This document shows positions 34,100 through 45,904 of a stretch of 64,000 nt of DNA, piece after piece (the first letter of the stretch is position 1; each line of letters begins with the position of its first letter). The stretch is from Cenococcum geophilum 1.58. Lineage: Eukaryota; Ascomycota; Dothideomycetes; Gloniales; Gloniaceae. The translations under genes and the position numbers were made by a program. Below the pieces are notes generated by a model. It was not told where the DNA came from. It saw only the letters and a list, made by a program, of their open reading frames with translations, and ran no database searches. The DNA is taken from the NCBI GenBank assembly GCA_001692895.1, contig KV748263.1:374604-438603 (forward strand), read 5' to 3'.

Positions 34100-35350
34100 C
34101 GTGTTATCTGTACCTTTAGTATACTAAATCTTAAAATAGTATTCTATAAGCATCTCTACCCATCTAACCTATCTTTAGTTAAGTTCCTTCGTTATTAGGA
34201 ATCCTATTAGGTTTTTATAATCTGTTTTAACTATAAATGGTTTCTCTATGCCTTATAAAAATACTCTCTATTCCTTTAGTACTGCAACTATACCTAATAA
34301 CTCCTTATTATAGATGTTATAGTTTAACTCTAGTAGTATTATCTTTCGACTATAATATGCTACTGGGTACTATCTATCTGGATACTTTTATATAAAATAT
34401 ACTCCTAGTATAAAGTCTAATATATTTATTTCTATAACCGTCTCTAGTCCTAGTTAATAAATCTTAAAAACTGGCTTCTAGGTAAATAACTCTTTAACTT
34501 TCTTAAAGAGTTCTTGCTATTCCTCTTCCTATACCTATAGTTCTTCTTTCTTTATTAATCGCGTAAATAGTTTAATATCCTTTAACCATTACGCTATAAA
34601 CCTTCTACAGTAATTGCAAAACCCTAGGAATAATCTTAATTGCGTAACGTTCTCTAGTTCTTACCAATTTACTATAGCCTCAATCTTCTTTAAATCTATA
34701 CTAAATTGGCCTAGTTTAATAATAAATCTAACAAAATCAGTCTTCCTAGTGAAGAACTTGCATTTCTTAATTGCTACTAGCATTTGTTCTTCTTATAGTC
34801 TCTTTAAAACCCATTTAACGTATTCTCTATGTTCTTCCTTATTTATTAAGTAGATAATAATATCGTTAAGGTATACCATAACAAATTTATCTAAATATTC
34901 TCCTAATATATTATTAATACGCTTCTAAAACATTGCTAGTGCGTTTATAAGCCCAAATTATATAACTAATGGTTTATATAGTCCTTCCTTTAATCTAAAG
35001 GCTGCCTTTTATTCGTTGCCTTCCTTAATCCTAATTTAATGGTATACCCATCTTAGATCTATCTTTGTAAAGATTTACGCATTACTAATCCTATCTTAGA
35101 TTTTGCTAATTAAGGGTAAAGAATACCTATCCTTCCTAGTAATGCTGTTTAACTGTCTATAGTCGATACACAGCCTTAGTTTGCTATTCTTTTTTAGTAT
35201 AAATAGTACTAGATAACCCGCTAATAACTGCGATAGTCTAATATATCCCTTTTGTAAGTTCTCCTAGATAAACTCTTTTAATACTCTACCTTCTTCTTTA
35301 GTAAGCTTATAGATTAAAAAGAACCTTAGACTTATTCCTAGTTCTAATTC
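34100..35350 (-). pseudogene. Reverse transcriptase and RNase H relic of the nested chromovirus
   Basis: The minus strand reads [20 protein letters not shown] in the RT finger region around 35110-35180, and ELNYNIYNKELLGIVAVLKE, then KPFIVKTDYKNL, in RNase H around 34200-34330. Many stops. Confidence 0.8.
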
Positions 35351-38300
35351 TATCTTATAATCTTATGCTATATACTCTAACAGCTTTTTACTCTTAGGTA
35401 ACCATAGTTTCTTGCCATACTTATGGTATCTTTTTGGTATATAGCTTAGCCCTTTTTCTATTTCTTTGTAGGTTGCTCCTACTTAGTACTATACCAACTT
35501 AGCTTATTATTATATCTTACGGCGTTAAGTATTCTTAATATTAACCTAACCTATAATCCAATTAATCCTTAGGTTATATTCTTATAACTAAGGCATTCCT
35601 AATACTGCCTTATCTTTTCCTAATGGTAATATATTGAAAGACATCTTAACTTATCTTCCTTTAATGGTTAACTAAATAGGTCCTATTTTAAGATTAATAA
35701 TACCTCCTCCGTAGGCTATCGGATTTCCTAAAATTGTTACTAATAGATAAGGACATTCCTTCTATCTATATAGTAACCCCATTCTTTTAACTGCTATTAG
35801 TAAGATATAGTTCCTTATTACTCTACTATCTATTAGTGCCTTAAACTATTAATCTTACTACTTAACTTATAAATTTAGGTATTATCCTTAAATTCCTTTA
35901 AGGGTCTAAGGCTTTACTACTAGCTCCCTCTAGTCCTATAGGCCTCTACTTTTCCCAACTATTAGCTGCTTAATCCTATTTATACTTAGTCTAACTTAGG
36001 CCAATACTTAGTTCACTTTTTATCTTTAATGTGCCATAAATAGGTGTTCTCTGGATATTCCCACTATTATTGTCTATCTAGGCATTCTTCCGTAAGGAAT
36101 CTTCCTAGTTAAAGTATTAAGTCCCCTTATTCTTAAACTTCTACTAGGTGCCAACTATGTATATACTTAGTGTTTTAATACTTCGCCTTATCCGTTATCT
36201 AATACATTCTTATTAGATACTTTTAATTTTTATCCTTTAGTGCTCTATGTATATTATACGTATTATCTATATATGCTATCTACGATAGTTTATAATATGC
36301 TTAATATTTTAGGTTAACTCTTGGTTCGTCTTTATCCTAGAGTTTAAACCTCTCTTATATTAATCTAAGCGTTACAACTTCGTTCGCGGGTACTAAGATT
36401 TACCTCTTACTTCTTTAGTCCTCTAATTACTCCTCTAGATCTTTTAATATTATAATTAAGGCCCCCTTAATATAAGTTATAGCCTTCTCTATAATTGGGT
36501 AGTCTTAGACAACTTTCTCGTCTAACTATATATAGAAATCTTCCTACTTATCGTTATATCGTTGCCTATACCACTTTTAGTATAGCTGCTTAAGTGTATA
36601 TGGCTCGTCTATAAGAAAATATCTCCTTATTACTGCGTTATAATAGCCTTTAGTATGTTATTCCTTAAACCTAGTAGGAATCCCTAGATTATCTTCTTAT
36701 TCTAGTTCGGTAAGCCACTTAGCTCTTAGTATACCTGCTTTAGGCCTATTAGTAATCCTTTATACTAGCGCTTTATCCCTTATACGTCCTAATATACTAG
36801 ATCTCTTATCTAGTTTCTATTCTTACTATAAGGTAATTCTTGCCCTAAATTCCTCTATAGTTTCCTTTACGTTATATCTTATAAGTAAATCCTTAAAGTC
36901 TTTATACTTCTTAATCTTAGTATTAACTTTTTAATCTTTAGGCTGAATACTATGTTCCTCTAGTAAGTCCTCTAGGTCTATATATCTGTCTCTTAGTCTA
37001 ATTACTATTTACGTTATAGATTCTCTAATCTATAAAAAAGCTCCTTACCTCTTAGTTGTGGGTGTCCTAATCCACGCTCCGAATTCTTAACCCCTTAGAT
37101 TCTTTAATCCTAAGCTTGCTTCTAACTTAAGCTAAGCTCTAGCCTTAGTCTAACTAGGCTTAACTAGTGTCCTCATCTTATCTTAAAAGTCCTAGATCTC
37201 ACTTATCTTGTCTTAAAAGTCTTATACTATTAGGAATTCTTATCCTAAGCTTATTTATATATCTTTAAACTAAGCTATTACTCTACTCTATTGGTTTCTG
37301 TCCGTTATAGGTCTTTAAGCTTACCTTATCTTGTCTTAAGAATCTTAGTTATCTCTTATCTTATCTTAAGAATTTTAAGCCTTTAGCCTTTTGCCTTTAT
37401 TAAGTGGTAAGCTAGCACTAGCAGTCGTTTACTTACTTAATCGTCTCTAGATATTACTCCTTCCGTCTTATAAAGCGATAGATACCGTATCTAATGGTGT
37501 TATAATACCTATTACTAAACCTTACTCTATAGCGGTCTTAGTCTCTACTTCTATTACGTTATTAAGGTTTAGATACCCCCAGCTAGTTCCTTTACTATTC
37601 TTATTACTATTAATTAATAAGTACTTTAACTCTATTATTATTATTACTAATTATTGTCCGTATATTACTGTAATATCTTAATCTAGTTTATAGAGTTAAT
37701 TTTATTTTTTATCTAACTCTTTAGTTCCTCTAAGTCCTTTTAACTCTGGCTCTTATAGCTAATAGCTTGCACTATACTTAGCGTCTTTATAAATTTGGTA
37801 TATGTTGTTATAATAAAATGTAAAACTGTTAATTAAACATTCTTTTATTCCTTATAGTACACTATTGTCCCTCTATACGTATATGTCATATACTATTAGT
37901 CTAGTTCCCTTTATTATATAATAACTCTAACTATCTTTATAATCCCTTGTAAAGTAACCCTATTTTCTATAATTTATATAAGCTCTGTCTCTAAACCATT
38001 AACTTTATTATAGAGTCCGCCTAAACGTCTTCTGCTGTTAAGATCCCTAATTTAGCCTCTGCTCCTTAGTCCTGTAATCACTAAATCCTTAACCTTTAGG
38101 TTTCTATAGTTTCTTACTTTATCTCTTATAGGCTTCTTTAGTACTACTTAGGTCCATTAGCTCCGCGCTATACTATAGTTTTTAACTTAGCTTTAGTTAT
38201 TACGTACTTTGCGCCTTATATAACTATAAAACTTTATCCTAGCCTCTCTTAGCCTGTTCCCTTTAGAAGATCCTATTATTAATCTTAATTACTTAATCTA

Positions 38301-39030
38301 TTAATTCCCTTAGGGTGTCCATATCTTCTATTAAAATAATTATATCCTAGACTTTAGCCTTAAGTCCTTATTTATACTATACTATAAGCGCCCTATTATT
38401 CCATTTAACTTATATTGTAAGTGTTTAAAACTATATCGTATACTTAATTGCTAAAGTTTGCTATATTAGGTCCTAAAGCTTTCTCTTTACTATAGTTGTT
38501 GCTTCCGGGTCCCTAAATATCTATATTAATTGCTCCGCGAATTCTACCTAGCTAGAAAATATAAATCGTACCTCTTAATTGGTAGTAGTTATTTCGTTAG
38601 TCTGTATTTCCGTTAAGTAAGGTTTAAACTATTTAAGTACCTAACCCGTTAGGAATAGTCCTGCGTAGGCTATTTAGTCCATTATTATGGCTAACTTAGC
38701 CCCTTTTTATATAACTTTAAAATATATCTACATTAGAAATCCTTTAAGCTTTAATCTTTCTCCTAAAAATTATTTAATTAATAGTAACTTAACCTTTACT
38801 ACTCTAATTCCATTAAGTCTGTTTTTAAGTGTTATATTATTTTCTATTAATCGATCCACTATTTCTTATAATTGTCCTACTATTATAGGTTATTGCGAGT
38901 TAGTGTCCGCTATACTAGTATCACCCCCTAACCTTAAAGTAGTTGCTGCCGTTAATAGCGTTATAGTGGCTACTTTTAGTGGCATGTTGTTTAACTTTCT
39001 ATATTTAATACTATAACCGGGTAGTAATTA

Positions 39031-39456
39031 TATAACGGAACCTTATAGTAGGAACTACAATAGGTTCTATTAATGGGCTAGGTGTATAGGAAATGCAAAG
39101 ATAGTAGTTAACAACATAATAATAACTGGTGGAGTGGTTGCCTAATAGATTAACTTTAATTATATTCTAAGAATTACTATAAGGAAGAAACTATCTAGGT
39201 AGGGACTAAGGGTCCTTAAATACACAACCGTACTTCTAAGAAATCCTTCTTGTACGTAATATACGTCTTATACGTAAGGTACGTAAGTTCCCTTTATTCC
39301 TTACGTTCCTTACGTAGCACCTTATATGACTTTGGCTATTATTCCTCGTTATATAGTTCTATAGGTTCCATCCTAGACCGTGCTTATATTAACTAACTAG
39401 CCTCTTCTAACTCTTCTCTAAGTAGTCGTAACATTGTACTTAAAGCGTCCGTAATA
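39031..39456 (-). repeat. 5' LTR of the nested chromovirus
   Basis: Partner of 31451-31876 with the same length and outer ends. Followed immediately by the AAAAT duplication. Confidence 0.92.
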
Positions 39457-39461
39457 AAAAT

Positions 39462-39966
39462 AGTTTAGGTTATTATAAGGAATTAGAAAACCGAATAACC
39501 TAGCTATAAGCTAGATTACTAGATAGCAGGACCGTATAAGGTTCTTAAAAAGATAGGCAACTTATATAAAATAAAGCTCCTAGATTTAATTAGGGTTTAC
39601 CCTATCTTCTTACTAGATAAGTTACAGAAAGCTATAAATAACCTATTACCTAGATAAAAGAACGAGCCTCCCCTACTAGTTTAAGTAAACGGTAATAGTA
39701 AATAGGAGGTTAATAAAATATTAGCCTATAAGATAGTATAGGGAATGCTAAAATACCGTGTCTAATGGAAAGGCTACAATCCTAACCCAACCTGGTACTC
39801 TACATGGAACTTTATAGGCTGCCCCTAGAAGCTTAAAGAATTCTATAATAAATACCCTAATATACCTGGACCCCTAAAGTACCTAGATAAATAGATAGAA
39901 TGCTAGTATAATAAAGATAATAAGTTACCGGAAGAATATAGGGACAAAAACGCCCCAAAGCCCTAA
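39462..39966 (+). pseudogene. C-terminal integrase and chromodomain relic of the outer chromovirus
   Basis: The frame resumes after the nested element: YKVLKKIGNLYKIKLLD, then LKYRV*WKGYNPNPTWYS and 'PGPLKYLDK'. The V-x-W-K-G-Y-x-x-x-x-x-T-W core is a chromodomain, as expected at the pol C-terminus of a chromovirus. Confidence 0.85.
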
Positions 39967-40272
39967 TATAGCTATCTGCCAAATTCTGCTATATTCTACT
40001 ATTTTCTGTTAGTACCATAAAATTTCAGATATCTAGGAACTTTAACCACCGGTTAAAGTTGTCTAATTAGTCAGATCCATGCCAAGACTTTTAGCGGCTA
40101 CTCTTTCTGGCCTAGTGCTTCCACTTAGCCCATAATCGCCCTTTGTACTTAGTCTGGACGTACTCGTGTCCCCTTTATCTCCTCATCTTATATTTTTTTT
40201 TTTTTGTAATCCTACGTTTGTAAGCCTAGTGCTACCCTATTTCTAACTAAGCCTAGGGGCAGGCTTTCTTTT

Positions 40273-40286
40273 AAAGAGGGGGGTAA
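40273..40286 (+). other. Polypurine tract of the outer element
   Basis: AAAGAGGGGGGTAA lies directly before the 3' LTR and confirms plus orientation. Confidence 0.75.
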
Positions 40287-40498
40287 TGTAACGGCGCTAT
40301 CGCACGTTACCTGCCAAATTCTGCCATATTCTGCCAACCTACGATTGGCTCGCCTAAAGCTAGCGCCTTGGCGGCTTACCCTACATATTTGTTACATCGG
40401 TCCTGGCGACCCCTTTTTTCCTTCTCCTTAGCTTAGTATCTTCGTAATACAGCATTCGTTCAAGCTTCGGTTCAGAGGCATTTGTTTAAGCCGTAACA
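40287..40498 (+). repeat. 3' LTR of the outer chromovirus
   Basis: 212 bp. It keeps the C or G at all 16 positions where the 5' LTR has T or A, so it is close to the unmutated sequence. Confidence 0.93.
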
Positions 40499-40870
40499 CC
40501 GCCTACTTTATATATATGCTTTACTAAAGGTTACTACTTACCTATATGCTAAATACCCTTAGCCTTTAAATTAGTTATCCCCTAAAGCCTTAAATATAGA
40601 TTATATATTAGAGGTCTATAAATTACTTAGTATTTCTCTAGTATAAAGCGGGCTCTATATTGCCTTACCTACTTTATATTAGTTCTATAGGCTTTTTCTA
40701 GTATCCTATAGTTTTCTACAGCTATTAGTCTATATATAATTAGGTTTATATTATTAATAAAGCCTATCCCCTAAGTTACCCCCTCCTTAAAGGGTTTAAG
40801 TAGGTTGCCTATAAAGAAAACGAAGATAGGTAAGAGGGGTAATCCCTATAGTATTCCTATTATGATTGAT
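40499..40870 (-). pseudogene. Tad1-like LINE reverse transcriptase relic
   Basis: The minus strand reads 'GLPLLPIFVFFIGNLLKPF', then 'GIGFINNINLIIYRLIAVEN' and 'ARFILEKYQVIYRP'. This matches the GxPQGSPxSPxLFxxF and F-x-D-D blocks of a LINE reverse transcriptase, with the catalytic DD now NN by G-to-A change. It is the upstream part of the relic at 23441-24078, split by the outer chromovirus. Confidence 0.65.
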
Positions 40871-41560
40871 ATTATAAGCCTCAAGGATTATAAAATAGAC
40901 GCATTGAAGCTCTGGTTGTTGCATCTACACGGTAAATTTGGAATTTGCCGAGCCTCCGCTCGCGGATAGACTTTTCAATAGCACCATATAGTTTTGCTAA
41001 ATTCATAAGTAATTCTATGTCTGAATTTATGGTATCGAGCGCAAACGTGAAGGCTATTTGTGATTATTGCGAGCATGAGAGTCTGTATCAATGCCCCTTA
41101 CGCTCTAATAGCCTATCTCTAGACCAATCTTTCACTGTTGCATTTATTTTAACTTTGACTACTGCATCATGTGTAAGTTGACCTCAGACAAGACCTATGC
41201 ACATTCTTCTTTGGAGATTAAAAATAGTCCTTATCGTGAAACCGACTCCAATTTTAATTCCGACGTTTCCAGGTGAAAACCTTATGGTTAGAGAAAAAAA
41301 TTATTATTAGCTTTCTGTGTGTTGAAGTTGGTACGCTTTATGTACTATCAGCTGCATGCTAGTGCAACGTTCCAAATATTCTGGAAGTTTTTGGGTAAGC
41401 TTGGTCTATCTAATGCATAGCAGTAGAGTTCAGGGAAAGAAATCGGTGGCGTAAAACCAGGAATCGTCTCCCGTGGCATCCTGCTTCGAGTACCTTTTTC
41501 CATTTGCTCACGTCCTGTAGGCAGTTTGTAAAGTGTCAAACTCGAGCGTCTAGTCACTGC
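40871..41560. other. Transition out of the transposon island
   Basis: Base composition recovers from about 40880. There are short ORFs only (for example minus 41557-41348, 69 codons, directly beyond the hydratase stop, probably its 3' UTR). No gene is supported. Confidence 0.5.
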
Positions 41561-42533
41561 CTAATGCCCTTTAAAAACCGGCTTCCTCTTCTCACGAAAA
41601 GCAACTAGCGCTTCATCGCGATCCTTGGTCTTGACGACAATATCATACATAACGTTTTCTACCTTCTCGCCTAGAGCACATCCCTCAACAGCTTTCAGTG
41701 CAGCTTTAATCGCAATAGGACCGCCCTCGCAAATCTCTCTCGCCAACCTAACTGCTTCCTCCAGCACCTTCATCCTAGCCACCCCCGCCTCCTTTGCCTC
41801 ATCCGGCTTTACTTCTACTAACCGATCGCACAAACCGAGGAAGTATGCTTCGGGAGCATGGACCCTTCGTCCAGTAAGGATCATGTCCCGAGCTCGTGAG
41901 AGCCCGATAACTGCGGGTAGACGGTACGTCCCACCGGCGCCAGGTATTATCCCCAACCGGGTCTCAGGGAGTGCAACGGTGGTTGTAGAGGCGAAGACAC
42001 GGAGGTGGGTTGTCAGGGCTAGCTCCAGACCACCGCCGAACGCCGGCGCGGCGAGAGCGGAAATGGTAGGGATTGGGAGTGCCGAAATGGAGGTCAGGGT
42101 ACCGCGAAGGGAGGTAAGGAAGTTCATAGTTCTGTAAATATGATTAGCACTGTGAATAGAACGTCCGTGCAGTCGTCAATCAAACTCACTCCTCGGCCGT
42201 AAACCCGGCCCTCTCTTTCAAGTCCGCGCCGGCGCAGAAGCTTGAATCCACTTCACTAGCTAGGATTAGAGCTCTTGTAGCTCCAGCTTCGCCTTCATTA
42301 TGAATGCTGGTGACCTGGTGGTTCAGCTCAGCAAGCAATTGCTTCGAGATGGCATTCCGAGCCGCGGGCCGGTTAAAGGAAAGGATACGGATACTGCCGC
42401 AGTGGGGCGCGGGGATATTTATGACATTAATTACAGCCGGCGAAGAAGCGGGGGAGGAATAGGCACAGCGCTGGAGCTGCCGGAGAAGAACGGTAGTGCG
42501 GAAGGTGAGGTTTGGGGTGAGAGATGAAGGCAT
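41561..42533 (-). CDS. Mitochondrial enoyl-CoA hydratase, methylglutaconyl-CoA hydratase (AUH) type
   Basis: Two exons on the minus strand (42533-42190, 42131-41561), one 58-nt intron, 304 aa. The N-terminus (MPSSLTPNLTFRTTVLLRQL) lacks acidic residues and looks like a mitochondrial import signal. Crotonase-fold motifs: 'ARNAISKQLLAELN', 'SSFCAGADLKERAGF' (oxyanion-hole segment), 'AAPAFGGGLELAL', 'VALPETRLGIIPGAGGTYRL' with the catalytic Glu pair, and a C-terminal KEKRKPV-like end ('AFREKRKPVFKGH'). The ADLKERA signature is typical of AUH, which hydrates 3-methylglutaconyl-CoA in leucine breakdown. A general short-chain enoyl-CoA hydratase is the alternative. Confidence 0.9.
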
Positions 42534-42827
42534 GGTTGGGACGGAGGTGCTTGAGATGCTGGCGGTGGTGAACGGTTTTTGAAGTGTTTGCAGTCAGAAC
42601 GTCTACTCGACCTCCAACCAACTTCTTTAAATTTGGCTTGAGTAGGAGGCTATTCCCCATTAAAAAGACAAATATATCAATAGCGTCTACTGTAAAGGCA
42701 TGGATTGACATTGCAGCCTCTTCCCCATAGCTATTCTTCTCTCTAATACCTTGCTACTGCTCATAGTGAAGGAAAATTAAGCTGGGATATTGAGCTTTTG
42801 TGCGTCGAACCTTCACAGATGGGAGAC

Positions 42828-42934
42828 TATCCCTTAACCCGTTGATTTGAGCCAATCGGAGAACCCGGTTCAATGCAAGTGTCCAATCAAATCCACTAGC
42901 AAATCCTCTAAGAAACCCAACGGGTTAAGGGATA
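42828..42934. mobile_element. MITE-like element, 107 bp, perfect 18-bp inverted ends
   Basis: CTATCCCTTAACCCGTTG at 42827-42844 is the exact reverse complement of 42918-42935. The TA inside each outer edge fits a TA target duplication with terminal repeat TCCCTTAACCCGTTG. It lies between the divergent hydratase and F-box genes, within about 300 bp of both starts. Confidence 0.7.
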
Positions 42935-43151
42935 GCGGATTTTGTCACCCATTGAACAGTTCGTAAACTTTCCAACGTTTACAAATAACGAAACTCAACG
43001 ACAATCTTCTGACTCACACGCGACACTCTTTCTTCACGCCCACTCATCAGACTCCCACCTCAGTTGGTGTCATACTATAGGTTAATGCTTCAAGTAATTT
43101 GCACATTTCTCATTGTTTCTATTCTTTGCACGAAGCTGGTAGTTCAAAGTC

Positions 43152-44551
43152 ATGCCTTCCCTTATGGACGTTGATAAGCGTCTTTCGGATCTTCCATCAA
43201 AGCTGTTAAGCATCGTTGTGGGTCATCTCGCACCATCCTATGAGAACCGTTTCAAGCCTGGCCAAAAGAAAGATCTCCAGAGTGCCAATTTCGCACACCG
43301 CTGCCTTGCACGATGGGTACCACAGTTCCTCTTCCGTAATATGTGTCTTATGGTTGTCACCGTTGGCTTATCATCCAAACTGGAAGACATGCTCGTCGAT
43401 CCGTTGGGTTTAGAGCTTGCACAGCACATTAGAAATGTCCAGCTAAAAGTATGGACTACCAACACTCTCTTAAATTACGATTCTGGATCTGACGTGAAAT
43501 GGCTACATAGGTTCCACCTACAATCCCACAGAAGGTTGACGAAAATACACAAACTTCACGCAACTCAACAACCCTGCGTCTTCTATCTAGGTTTGGCGTC
43601 CGGGATGAGAAATCTCTAACGTTTGAGCAGAAAGAGTTCTGCTTCTCATATCACACCGCCATGGTCGAACCCTTCATAGAGAGCAATTGGCTTAACCTCC
43701 TTCCTCACGCACAGCACGTCTGCATGCAAGTATTTCGTCAACTCCCGAAACTTCAACGTGTCGGAGTGGGCATCTGCGAACGGATAGATCATCCTGATCC
43801 CACCACAACGAACGCCTTTATTAAACGATGGGGGAGAGATGTGATTACCCACGAGAATCCGGCTTGCGTTGAAGACCGAATCATAAGCCTTGCATGGGCC
43901 AGTGGCGTTATAACTCAAACAATCCCTAGAAAGGTCAAATCGCTCCATCTCTCTGCTGCGAGTCAACCGGAACTTTACTGGTTTATGTATGACCTACATG
44001 GCATATCCCATAATCCGGCAAGGAACTTGCTCTCCGTAACAACCCTGACTCTTGATATCCGCGGGGTTCATGGCACTCTCAACGGGTTCGACTGGGACAC
44101 CACGGGGTGGGATACTTCCAAAATGGTGGGATACTGGGCTGAGACCATTAATTCCCTGCCGAAACTTGTCCGTCTCCAGCTAAACGGAAATTTTGGCAGC
44201 GTCATTGATATCTACCATGATCTGATCGGCTACGCTCCCGACCGGCTGCTTTCAAGAGTGAAACGACCCCTTCAATCGCTTTGTCTGCGCAACGTCGGCA
44301 TGGATGTACATGATCTACTCGGCGACCTTTCTACTTTTAAATCGTCGTTGAAGAGTCTCGTCCTGGATAGATTTGCAATGTCATGCTGCGAGTATGTGGG
44401 AGAAGAACCCTGGTTGACGCTGGCTACCTGGGCGGAGGACCATATGCAAGGAACCAGGATCACAGTCAACCGTCCTTATACTAATAGGGCACGCGTTTCG
44501 GAATCCTCCCTCGACGAAATGTCAGCAATGGGGATGCAAGTTACCGGATAG
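43152..44551 (+). CDS. F-box-like protein
   Basis: Two exons, 43152-43534 and 43591-44551 (447 aa), if a 56-nt intron with donor GTTGAC and acceptor TCTAG is accepted; otherwise there is one frameshift near 43580. Residues 10-45 look like a degenerate F-box ('KRLSDLPSKLLSIVVGHLAP'), followed by Leu-rich segments ('LPKLQRVGVGICERI', 'LPKLVRLQLNGNFG', 'SLKSLVLDRF') as in the leucine-rich substrate-binding part of fungal F-box proteins. F-box proteins link substrates to SCF ubiquitin ligases through Skp1. There is no transmembrane segment. The F-box match is weak, so the label is tentative. Confidence 0.6.
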
Positions 44552-45904
44552 AAAATTTGAACATAAGACACAACTCAGTTTAAGGTCGTGATTAGTCCAA
44601 CGGTACCGATTTATGATCATTTAGTTCAATACGTATTGAAGAGAGAACGGCGTTCCGGCTGTGACGCATGATCCACACCTTTTCTAAAAGTATCTTCTAT
44701 AAAAAAAGTCATTTTTCCAGAGTGTATAACATAAGTCTGGGAGGCTAAGTTAGAGCGGTAGATCGCGCCTTTACATTAGATATCTAGATAGCAACGATAT
44801 CATAGTCACGAGTCTTAACTGTGGCGAATCAATCTCACATATAGTTTATACGCGTCAGCGGGCTATATTGACACTACGGCTATAGAACTCTCACCTGAAT
44901 CCTGTATTATCTAGAAAATTGAAGTAGTTACTAGATATCCACCTCTCAGTTTATGACCTTGTGAATTACTGACTTTTCACGCAAGCACTGCTCTACCGTA
45001 TCTCACTGTTCCACTCCTGTCGACCCGAATCGGACTTACGTACTTCGTCTTAGTTGTCTCTTAACTTATGACTAAATGTCTCATCGAATGTCTCATTACC
45101 TATTTCTATTACCTATTTGACTCAGTTGCCTGGACCTACCTGATGTATATAGAGAGCTTCTAGAGCCCTCTTTAATAGACAGAGTTCTCATTCCTGATCG
45201 TCCGTTCAACAGTTCCTCATCCTTTATGAGAGACTTTAATTTTCATAGACAGCCTTTCAAAATCCCTCGTTTAGTTCTTCTCAATATTTAGAAATTCTGG
45301 GATTTTGACTTTTTTAAGCCTGCTTTAGTAAATCATCCTAAACGCTGCTTTAATCAGCTACTGTTGCGCAGTTCCTCGAGTCGCAGCCGTCGGTATTGCC
45401 CCAGCAGCTCTATCTTTGGTGAAAGGAATAACATTGCATGTATAATCTAAAGTGGTTCAACCGCTGTCTTTTGTTCTGCAGTCACCTTCATAAGACCATT
45501 AACCGTCACACTCAGTCAGAACATTCGCCTCACAGGAACAGCTCCAGGCACCATCATCTATCAATGTTAACATAAGCTTCTAATTCTGCCTACACGGCAC
45601 GCAAGCCTCTCCTATCCTCCCAGCAAATAGCCTCGCTGTGCCGCTCTATCTAATAAACTAGAATCGCACAAACAAAAGGGGGTGGTGGGATGATTTCAAA
45701 TGTTCGACAAACTCCATGACTGAAAAGGGGGGGATCCAAGTACTAGCATAGTGGTAGTAAAAGGGAAAGGGGGAAATCGCAAAATGCCCCACTCCGCTCA
45801 TGCTCAGCATCACACTCGTCATTCAAACCATTCAGCATTTTAATCTCATTCGTTCAGACCGCCCATAAAATATCCCAATGCACATTCAGATTCGTAACCC
45901 ACCC
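44552..45904. other. Gene-free stretch with an LTR-like relic
   Basis: AT-rich with no supported ORF. It holds an LTR-like segment at 45018-45211. The last 200 bases form the 3' region of the convergent importin gene. A possible tRNA-like trace near 44750 was rejected. Confidence 0.5.
45018..45211 (+). repeat. Probable solo LTR or LTR fragment
   Basis: Starts TGTCG and ends with GAGTTCTCATTCCTGATCG...TTCAACA, closely matching the end of the solo LTR at 57604-57741. A TATATAGAGAG promoter-like motif precedes it. No matching target duplication was found (ACTCC versus GTTCC), so the boundaries are uncertain. Confidence 0.45.

Larger units (their letters stand above)
31451..39456 (-). mobile_element. 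Second chromovirus, nested in the first, opposite orientation
   Basis: 426-bp LTRs at 31451-31876 and 39031-39456, with a perfect 5-bp target duplication AAAAT (31446-31450, 39457-39461). On the minus strand the LTRs start TGTTACGGAC and the left one is the 3' LTR, preceded by a polypurine tract. Minus-strand pol is readable through stops: RT '[20 protein letters not shown]', RNase H 'LNYNIYNKELLGIVAVLKE', and a chromodomain near 32570-32720. The LTRs differ at roughly 30 sites, all transitions, in both directions, so both copies mutated after insertion. Total length is 8006 bp. Confidence 0.92.
24079..40498 (+). mobile_element. Chromovirus (Gypsy LTR retrotransposon), RIP-dead, with two nested insertions
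   Basis: Bounded by 212-bp LTRs (24079-24290, 40287-40498) that begin TGTAACGGC and end GCCGTAACA (the left LTR ends GCCGTAATA). A perfect 5-bp target duplication CCGCC lies at 24074-24078 and 40499-40503. A polypurine tract precedes the right LTR. The internal order is gag zinc knuckle, protease, reverse transcriptase, RNase H, integrase and chromodomain, all full of stops, which defines the chromodomain-bearing Gypsy clade. Removing the nested units at 27242-29456 and 31451-39456 leaves about 6.2 kb, a normal size. Confidence 0.93.

Noticed and set aside
22060..40900. CRISPR-like or centromere-like array
   Set aside because: Arrays have no spacer pattern, and the AT-rich block is accounted for by RIP-damaged transposons with identifiable domains; nothing specific to a centromere can be shown from sequence alone.
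44740..44830. tRNA-like stretch (AGAGCGGTAGATCGCGCCTTTACA)
   Set aside because: Resembles a D-arm and anticodon arm, but I could not pair an acceptor stem or find a T-loop GTTC motif at the right spacing.
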